A stretch of 48,297 nucleotides of DNA from positions 1 to 48,297 of the forward strand of contig NZ_JAAABN010000017.1 of assembly GCF_011516765.1 (NCBI RefSeq), given 5' to 3'. Shown in pieces: positions 43,012-48,297 of the stretch. Every line of letters begins with the position of its first letter. Positions within the stretch are counted from its first letter, which is position 1. Under the pieces are notes generated by a model. That model did no database searches. It saw only the letters and a program-made list of their open reading frames with translations, and was not told where the DNA came from. Both the position numbers and the translations under genes were made by a program. The stretch comes from Acetobacter sicerae (GTDB lineage: Bacteria > Pseudomonadota > Alphaproteobacteria > Acetobacterales > Acetobacteraceae).

Positions 43012-43389
43012 TCAATAAGGCGGAACATAACCCGGCGCTGTCGGGTAGGCAGGCGCTGCGGAACCAACGGTCGCTGCGACAACCCCTGCGATAAGACCGG
43101 TTGCTGCGGCCATCAGAAGATACTGTCCGCCTGACTGCATCCAGTAGTAACCCGCGGGAGGTGCCCAGAGCCCCCGCCGCCCGCGCCAGTCACTGACCAT
43201 CCAACGCGGCTCACGCGGACCGGAATAATAGTCGCCTCTCCGCCAGTGTTTCATGTGGCCATAGCCATGTCCACCGCCCCCACCATGGTGGTCATGCTCG
43301 CCGCGTGCCCAGGGAGGGTCTGCGTAGGCAGCGGAACAGGTCATAAGCAGACTAACTGACAGGAGAGTTGTCGTGAATCGTTTTGTCAT
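43012..43389 (-). CDS. RcnB-family Ni/Co-homeostasis protein
   Basis: 125 residues with a signal peptide (TTTLLSVSLLMTCSAAYADP), a His/Gly-rich segment (RGEHDHHGGGGGHGYGHMKH) that could bind Ni or Co, then the RcnB domain HWRRGDYYSGPREPRWMVSD and PPAGYYWMQSGGQYLLM, and a C-terminal hydrophobic helix. RcnB proteins are periplasmic modulators of Ni/Co efflux. The start at 43389 is supported by GGAGG. It lies 38 bp downstream of a cytochrome b561 gene, probably in the same transcript. Confidence 0.87.
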   Translation of the reverse strand: MTKRFTTTLLSVSLLMTCSAAYADPPWARGEHDHHGGGGGHGYGHMKHWRRGDYYSGPREPRWMVSDWRGRRGLWAPPAGYYWMQSGGQYLLMAAATGLIAGVVAATVGSAAPAYPTAPGYVPPY

Positions 43390-43427
43390 AGGCACCTCCA
43401 TATGAAGCTCAGGAAGAAAGCGCGGCC

Positions 43428-44015
43428 TTACGGCTTTTGTGTGGACAGAGGATTGGCGGCTTGATCTCCACGCAGAAGCATGCGTCCTAAAACCCCGTCT
43501 TTCAGAATGACCTGATGGAAAATCGCCGCCATGCCATGGCCTGTGGCAATCGTGACAATCAACCACGCATTCCAGTGATGGATGTTTTGAATCCAATGGA
43601 GAAATGGCGCGGGGAAGCGGACAAATGGTGAGGGCATAAGAAAGCCGAAAAAACTCATGGCCTGCCCTGCCCCCCATCGCCAGAGGTAGCCGAGCACGAT
43701 TTCAGCCAGAAGCAGCACGTAGAGCGTATATTCCACGCCCAGCGCAAAGAAACGGTCGAGCGGCCGCAGCAGGTCCGATAGATGCCGGCCTTTCGTCAGG
43801 CGCCAGGCAATGCGGAACGCCATGATTGCCGTCAGCAGGATGCCCGCTGTCAGATGCGCAATGACCATCAGATGATGAACCGGTTTTGCTGGCCAGCCCC
43901 AGCTTTCGCCAAGAGCGAACTGAAACAGCACCAGAAAGGCGGTTGCCCAGTGAAGGGCAATCGTCGGCCTGTCATAGCGCTGGGTATGCGTGATATCCGG
44001 CATCGCGTCGGGCAT
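43428..44015 (-). CDS. Cytochrome b561-type membrane protein
   Basis: About 195 residues with four membrane helices and His pairs expected to bind two haems: RYDRPTIALHWATAFLVLFQ, HHLMVIAHLTAGILLTAIMA, and FLHWIQNIHHWNAWLIVTIA followed by TGHGMAAIFHQ. It belongs to the cytochrome b/b6 (b561, YodB/CybB) group that passes electrons from the quinol pool. The ATG at 44015 follows GGGAGAAAGG; earlier ATGs at 44054 and 44093 lack such a site. Pairing with RcnB suggests a metal-related redox role, which is only an inference. Confidence 0.85.
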   Translation of the reverse strand: MPDAMPDITHTQRYDRPTIALHWATAFLVLFQFALGESWGWPAKPVHHLMVIAHLTAGILLTAIMAFRIAWRLTKGRHLSDLLRPLDRFFALGVEYTLYVLLLAEIVLGYLWRWGAGQAMSFFGFLMPSPFVRFPAPFLHWIQNIHHWNAWLIVTIATGHGMAAIFHQVILKDGVLGRMLLRGDQAANPLSTQKP

Positions 44016-44197
44016 GCCTTTCTCCCAGATAACGGTGAAGAAACTGTAATTCATATCACACCAAACCTGACGGGAACCTGAACAAGAAGTCATGATAAAT
44101 AATAAATTCCATTGAAAATAACTCGCAGTATTAGAATTAATTATTTGTTGTCATGCGGAAATTGAAGACCTATTCCTAAACACAATTCAGATTGCCA

Positions 44198-44905
44198 ATG
44201 GATAATCTTATGTCGCGACTTCATCCTCTCGCTGAACGTCATGCTGTCGAGAAACTGGGCTGGCTGCGCGCGGCCGTCCTTGGCGCCAATGATGGAACAC
44301 TCTCCACCGGAAGCCTGATTGTTGGTGTTGCCAGTTCTCACGCGACACACGGCAGTATCCTCATCGCAGGATTATCCGCGCTTGTGGCTGGCGCCCTCTC
44401 CATGGCGGCCGGGGAATATGTTTCGGTCAGCTCCCAGCGGGATTCTGAACAAGCCGACATCGCCCGTGAAAAACAGGAACTGGCCACGGACTGGGACGGA
44501 GAAGTGACTGAATTGGCAGGGATCTATCAGCAGCGTGGGCTGGATGCAGATCTCTCCCACAAGGTGGCCGTCGCCCTCATGCAGCATGATGCCATCGGCG
44601 CTCATGCCCGAGATGAACTGGGCCTTTCGGAAGCCACAGCGGCCAGACCCATCCAGGCGGCCTTCGCCTCGGCTTCTGCCTTTTCGTCAGGGGCGGTGCT
44701 GCCAGTTCTGGCGGCTGTTCTGGCCCCCGTGGCCTGGGTGTCCTGGAGTGTCTCCCTGACATCCGTCGTGGTTCTCGCCGTTCTAGGTATCGTTGGTGCA
44801 GTCGCCGGTGGCGCAGCCCCTTTGCGCCCGGCGCTGCGCGTGACGTTCTGGGGTATTATGGCAATGATCGTCACCGGCGGCATCGGACACCTGTTCGGCG
44901 TGTAA
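44198..44905 (+). CDS. VIT1/CCC1-family Fe/Mn transporter
   Basis: About 235 residues. The N-terminal membrane pair carries LGWLRAAVLGANDGTLSTGS and ALVAGALSMAAGEYVSVSSQ, characteristic VIT1/CCC1 motifs; a metal-binding-type cytosolic loop with Glu-rich helices (REKQELATDWDGEVTELAGI) precedes three further helices. The family moves Fe(II) or Mn(II) out of the cytosol. TTG at 44192 and ATGs at 44198 and 44210 are possible starts; none has a strong ribosome-binding site. Divergent from the cytochrome gene; a short ACAGGT/ACCTGT hairpin follows at about 44914-44935. Confidence 0.88.
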   Translation: MDNLMSRLHPLAERHAVEKLGWLRAAVLGANDGTLSTGSLIVGVASSHATHGSILIAGLSALVAGALSMAAGEYVSVSSQRDSEQADIAREKQELATDWDGEVTELAGIYQQRGLDADLSHKVAVALMQHDAIGAHARDELGLSEATAARPIQAAFASASAFSSGAVLPVLAAVLAPVAWVSWSVSLTSVVVLAVLGIVGAVAGGAAPLRPALRVTFWGIMAMIVTGGIGHLFGV

Positions 44906-44943
44906 CGCAGAAACAGGTGTCAAGTGAGACCTGTGTAGCGCCC

Positions 44944-44980
44944 TTGACCCCGCCCAATATATCCATGATAGTTGATATAT
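44944..44980 (+). promoter_or_regulatory. arsR promoter and operator
   Basis: TTGACC (44944-44949) and GATAGT (44967-44972) are spaced by 17 bases. The inverted repeat ATATATC (44957-44963) and GATATAT (44974-44980) flanks the -10 and reaches into the arsR start codon, a typical autorepressor position. The ATG begins only seven bases after the -10, so the transcript would be leaderless or nearly so. Confidence 0.6.
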
Positions 44981-45332
44981 GGATACCGATTCTGCCATCG
45001 CCGCGCTCAATGCCCTCTCGCAGTCTACGCGACTAGAAATTTTTCGTCTGCTGGTGCGCCATGAACCGGACGGCCTGCCTGCCGGTGAAGTCGCCCGTCA
45101 GCTCGATCTGCCGCAGAACACCATATCGGCCCATCTCGCGACCCTGACGCGCGCTGGTCTGCTGACCTCGCAGCGCCACAGCCGGCTGATCGTCTATCGC
45201 GCCTGTCTTTCCCGCCTGCGCGACCTGATGCTCTTCCTCGTCAGGGATTGCTGCGCGGGCAGCCCCGAACTCTGCGCGCCCTTGGTCGCAAACCTGTCCT
45301 CCTGCTGCCCATCTCCGGAAACCTGCTTATGA
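44979..45332 (+). CDS. arsR: ArsR-family arsenic-responsive repressor
   Basis: 117 residues with the ArsR winged helix-turn-helix: LNALSQSTRLEIFRLLVRHE, GEVARQLDLPQNTISAHLAT, LLTSQRHSRLIVYRA. It lacks the ELCVCDL metal motif of the E. coli-type protein and instead has a cysteine-rich C-terminus (Cys91, 92, 99, 109, 110 and 116), a known alternative As(III)/Sb(III) site in the family. It would repress the arsRCBH operon until arsenite binds. The operator overlaps its own start codon. The stop overlaps arsC by four bases. Confidence 0.92.
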   Translation: MDTDSAIAALNALSQSTRLEIFRLLVRHEPDGLPAGEVARQLDLPQNTISAHLATLTRAGLLTSQRHSRLIVYRACLSRLRDLMLFLVRDCCAGSPELCAPLVANLSSCCPSPETCL

Positions 45333-45751
45333 CCGTCACGATCTGGCACAACCCGGCCTGTGGCACGTCGCGCAATGTACTCGCACTCATCTGCAACAGC
45401 GGAGAGGAGCCCCGGATTGTCGACTATCTGAAAACCCCACCCAATCGCGCCGAACTGGTCGATCTGATCGGCCGCATGGGGGTGCCGGTGCGCGCGATCC
45501 TGCGCGAAAAGGGTACCCCCTATCACGAACTCGGCCTTGATGATCCAGCCCTGAGCGACGATGCGCTGTTCGACGCCATGATGGCGCACCCGATCCTGAT
45601 CAACCGGCCCATCGTCATCACCCCGCTCGGTGTCGCGCTCTGCCGCCCGTCTGAGACGGTGCTGGATATCCTTCCTTCTTCGCAGCGTGGCGCATTCGCC
45701 AAAGAGGATGGGGAGAAGATCGTGGATGAGGCCGGAAAGCGGATCGTCTGA
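45329..45751 (+). CDS. arsC: ArsC arsenate reductase (glutaredoxin type)
   Basis: Reduces arsenate to arsenite with glutathione and glutaredoxin. 140 residues with the catalytic motif [10 protein letters not shown] (Cys11), then [20 protein letters not shown], a Glu/Lys-rich middle ([14 protein letters not shown]) and [20 protein letters not shown] with the conserved arginines. The ATG overlaps the arsR stop (ATGA). The product is passed to ArsB, coded next; the arsC stop and arsB ATG also overlap. Confidence 0.94.
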   Translation: MTVTIWHNPACGTSRNVLALICNSGEEPRIVDYLKTPPNRAELVDLIGRMGVPVRAILREKGTPYHELGLDDPALSDDALFDAMMAHPILINRPIVITPLGVALCRPSETVLDILPSSQRGAFAKEDGEKIVDEAGKRIV

Positions 45752-47046
45752 TGCTAGCCCTTGTTATTTTCATTGCCACGCTCGTATTCGTCATCTGGCA
45801 GCCGCGCGGTCTGGGCATCGGCTGGAGTGCGATGGCTGGTGCCACTGTTGCCCTGGCGACAGGTGTGATCCACTGGCATGATATCCCCGTCGTCTGGCAC
45901 ATCGTCTGGGACGCAACCTTTACCTTTATCGCGCTGATCATCATCTCGCTGCTGCTGGATGAGGCCGGGTTCTTCCACTGGGCCGCCCTGCATGTGGTGC
46001 GCTGGGGCAAGGGGCGGGGCCGCACGCTGTTCCCGCTGATCGTGGTGCTGGGTGCGGCCATCGCGGCCGTGTTCGCCAATGATGGCGCGGCCCTGTTGCT
46101 CACGCCCATTGTCATCGCCATCCTGACCCAGCTGCGCCTGAGCCCCGCCGCTGCCCTGGCCTTTATCATCGCCACGGGCTTCGTCGCGGATACGACCAGC
46201 CTGCCGCTGGTGATTTCCAATCTGGTGAACATCGTCAGCGCCAATTTCTTCGGCATTCCGTTTGACCACTACGCCGCGATCATGGTCCCGGTCGATCTGG
46301 TCGCCCTTGGTGCAACACTTGCCGTGCTGTGGCTCTCTTATCGGCAGCAGGTACCCCAGACCTACCCCGTTACCGAACTGCCCGCACCCGCCACGGCCAT
46401 TCGTGACCGCCATGTGTTCCGGGCGGCTTTTCCCCTGCTGGCCCTGGTTCTGGCCGCCTATTTCCTGACCGCCCCGCTGCATATCCCGGTCTGTATCGTG
46501 GCCTGTCTGGCCGCCGGCACCCTGCTGGGGCGCGCGGGATATGGGCGGGTCATTCCCATCCGCCGCGTACTGCGCGGTGCGCCGTGGCAGATCGTGATTT
46601 TCTCGCTGGGCATGTATCTGGTGGTTTACGGGCTGCGTAATGCCGGGCTGACCGATTATCTGGCGACAGCCCTGGTCTGGCTTGGCCACCGGGGGCCGTT
46701 TATCGCCACGATCGGCACCGGCTTTGTGGCGGCTATCCTGTCCTCGGTCATGAACAACATGCCCAGTGTGCTGGTTGGCGCACTGGCGATCGGGCAGGCG
46801 CAGGACATTACGCCACTGACCCGTGACCTGATGGTTTACGCCAACGTCATCGGCTGCGATCTCGGCCCCAAATTCACCCCGATCGGCAGTCTGGCAACAT
46901 TGCTGTGGCTGCATGTGCTGGCCTCCAAAAACTATCGGGTCACATGGGGGCAATACATGAAGGTCGGGCTGGTCCTCACGCCGCCCGTCCTACTGATTAC
47001 GCTTGCTGCGCTCGCCTGCTGGCTGCCCGTCGTGAAACAGCCATGA
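45751..47046 (+). CDS. arsB: ArsB arsenite efflux pump
   Basis: Exports As(III) and Sb(III). 431 residues, the standard ArsB length, with about twelve membrane helices; family motifs include [40 protein letters not shown] and [20 protein letters not shown], then [20 protein letters not shown]. It is the ArsB (IT superfamily) type, not ACR3. No ArsA ATPase is present, so it should work with the proton-motive force. Overlaps arsC and arsH at its ends. Confidence 0.95.
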   Translation: MLALVIFIATLVFVIWQPRGLGIGWSAMAGATVALATGVIHWHDIPVVWHIVWDATFTFIALIIISLLLDEAGFFHWAALHVVRWGKGRGRTLFPLIVVLGAAIAAVFANDGAALLLTPIVIAILTQLRLSPAAALAFIIATGFVADTTSLPLVISNLVNIVSANFFGIPFDHYAAIMVPVDLVALGATLAVLWLSYRQQVPQTYPVTELPAPATAIRDRHVFRAAFPLLALVLAAYFLTAPLHIPVCIVACLAAGTLLGRAGYGRVIPIRRVLRGAPWQIVIFSLGMYLVVYGLRNAGLTDYLATALVWLGHRGPFIATIGTGFVAAILSSVMNNMPSVLVGALAIGQAQDITPLTRDLMVYANVIGCDLGPKFTPIGSLATLLWLHVLASKNYRVTWGQYMKVGLVLTPPVLLITLAALACWLPVVKQP

Positions 47047-47768
47047 CGATTAAAGGAACCGATGACGCTATGACTGCTCCTGACCTACCTGCCCTTAATT
47101 CAGATTATCTTAAGCAGGTCGATTTTGCTCAACTTGAGCCTCAGCCACGTGTTGAGCATCCACCACGTATCCTCCTGCTTTATGGCTCCCTGCGCTCCCG
47201 CTCCTTCAGTCGCCTGCTTGTGCTGGAAGCAGAACGTATCCTGAAACTGCTGGGAGCAGAGACGCGAGTGTTCAATCCGACTGGCCTTCCGGTGGCGGAC
47301 GCAGCACCCGTCACCCATCCCAAGGTTCAGGAACTGCGCGAGCTTTCGATCTGGTCGGAAGGGCAGGTCTGGTGCAGCCCTGAACGACACGGTACCATCA
47401 CGTCTGTTTTCAAAAACCAGATCGACTGGCTGCCCCTGTCCGAAGGGGCTATTCGTCCGACGCAGGGGCGTACGTTGGCGGTCATGCAGGTCTCCGGCGG
47501 ATCGCAGAGCTTCAATTCGGTGAATGCCCTACGGGTTCTGGGACGCTGGATGCGGATGTTCGCAATTCCCAACCAGTCCAGCGTGCCGATGGCCTATACG
47601 CAATTCGCCGATGATGACCGCATGATACCGTCACCACTCTACGACCGCGTGGTGGATGTCATGGAAGAGCTGATGAAATTTACGTGGCTGCTGCGGGATC
47701 GGACCGATTATCTAACCGACCGCTATAGCGAGCGATGCGAAGCTTTCAAACTGCCGGAAAAGCTCTGA
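47043..47768 (+). CDS. arsH: ArsH flavin-dependent organoarsenical reductase/oxidase
   Basis: About 241 residues of the NADPH-dependent FMN reductase fold: [20 protein letters not shown] with the phosphate-binding GSLRxRSxS motif, [20 protein letters not shown], and [20 protein letters not shown]. ArsH oxidises trivalent organoarsenicals and reduces other oxidants, adding methyl- and phenylarsenite resistance. ATG at 47043 overlaps the arsB stop; ATG at 47070, with AAAGGAACC upstream, starts the conserved part and is an alternative. It is the last gene of the ars operon. Confidence 0.93.
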   Translation: MTIKGTDDAMTAPDLPALNSDYLKQVDFAQLEPQPRVEHPPRILLLYGSLRSRSFSRLLVLEAERILKLLGAETRVFNPTGLPVADAAPVTHPKVQELRELSIWSEGQVWCSPERHGTITSVFKNQIDWLPLSEGAIRPTQGRTLAVMQVSGGSQSFNSVNALRVLGRWMRMFAIPNQSSVPMAYTQFADDDRMIPSPLYDRVVDVMEELMKFTWLLRDRTDYLTDRYSERCEAFKLPEKL

Positions 47769-47884
47769 AAACTGGAAAGATGAGCATCCTATTTTTCCAG
47801 CATTTCTTGCGCGATCACCCAAATCGAACAACATTGCCACCATCAACGATCAGTGCATCGCGACGTTCAAGACGGAGCTACCCG

Positions 47885-48029
47885 AAGACGATCCGGGTCG
47901 ACCAGGGCTCGGAATTCGTTTCGCGCGATCTGGATCTAGGGGCTTATGTCAACAATGTCACGCTGGACTTTCCCCCGACCCGGCAAACCGACGGACAATG
48001 CGTTCATTGATACATCACGCGAACGTGAA
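47885..48029 (+). pseudogene. IS3-family transposase fragment
   Basis: The translation PKTIRVDQGSEFVSRDLDLG followed by AYVNNVTLDF is the central DDE part of an IS3-type OrfB, with the DQGSEF motif. After a frameshift the text continues GKPTDNAFID in the other frame. Both ends are missing and there are no terminal repeats, so this is a relic. It lies between the ars operon and the 3' side of tRNA-fMet. Confidence 0.75.
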
Positions 48030-48100
48030 AACCGACAAAAACGCGCCTGATTACTTTTCCGTCTGTTTCCTATGTGTTTCCTGCGGTGAATTTTAGGCAC

Positions 48101-48129
48101 AAAAAAAGCCACCTGATTGGGTGGCTTTT
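48101..48129. terminator. Bidirectional intrinsic terminator
   Basis: GCCACC (48108-48113) and GGTGGC (48120-48125) form a stem with a six-base loop; on the minus strand seven T residues follow (48107-48101), on the plus strand four (48126-48129). It ends the rRNA/tRNA-fMet operon on the minus strand and can stop transcripts from the island side. Confidence 0.85.
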
Positions 48130-48156
48130 CTTCTGTCTTTTCAGACGAATAGTGCG

Positions 48157-48233
<77 letters not shown>

Positions 48234-48271
48234 GTGGTTTATGTGATGTGTTGATTGATGTGGATTGGAAG

Positions 48272-48297
48272 ACCTGGCGGCGACCGACTTTCCCACG
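48272..48297 (-). rRNA. 5S rRNA, 3' end only
   Basis: The last 26 bases read on the minus strand CGTGGGAAAGTCGGTCGCCG and then CCAGGT, the conserved 3' part of a 5S rRNA. The window stops inside the gene. The exact 3' boundary is uncertain by a few bases. Confidence 0.8.

Overview
The window looks like part of an alphaproteobacterial chromosome, most likely an acetic acid bacterium (Acetobacteraceae). This is inferred from the IS5-type remnant, the 5S-tRNA-fMet order at the right edge and the type of conjugative element; no species can be read from it. GC is high except for one AT-rich block (about 15.7-17.6 kb) and the start of the metal-efflux operon. The sequence starts in IS debris next to a 38-bp palindrome and stops inside a 5S rRNA gene, as a draft contig between repeats would.

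Region 1 (1-2.6 kb) holds an IS481-family element with 24-bp terminal inverted repeats, abutting a decayed IS5-family transposase. Region 2 (2.6-33.2 kb) is the backbone of an integrative and conjugative element (ICE). On the minus strand it has two transfer operons: traG-copG (coupling protein and ribbon-helix-helix protein) and trbBCDEJLFGI-DUF2274 (mating-pair formation type IV secretion system). A DNA-processing operon follows: rdfS-like HTH, repA, DNA methyltransferase, DUF2840, traF, DUF736, lytic transglycosylase, and then a DUF3363 relaxase with a candidate oriT beside it. Upstream of rdfS lies a DUF6499/DUF2285 pair split by a +1 frame change, the arrangement of the frameshifted excision activator FseA. 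A maintenance block then carries DUF736, DUF2493, a Toprim protein, HU, DUF932 and ParB. No integrase or ParA is visible.

Region 3 (33.2-47.8 kb) is metal-resistance cargo: an HME-RND efflux operon with its own two-component system, a chromate transporter, a cytochrome b561/RcnB-like pair, a VIT-family Fe/Mn transporter, and an arsRCBH arsenic operon. Region 4 (47.8-48.3 kb) has an IS3-family scrap, a bidirectional terminator, tRNA-fMet and the 3' end of 5S rRNA, all on the minus strand except the scrap.

The most unusual signals are regulatory. (1) A hairpin element recurs about 100-125 nt upstream of three ICE genes (45-aa gene, DUF736, DUF2493), with arms that differ in sequence but keep pairing. 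(2) The FseA/RdfS-like excision switch has a perfect inverted repeat in its intergenic region. (3) An identical-spacing motif lies upstream of both traG and trbB. (4) There are candidate oriT and oriV sites. (5) A lone AT-rich PD-(D/E)XK-like nuclease gene is inserted between the coupling-protein and relaxase genes and may be a defence gene.
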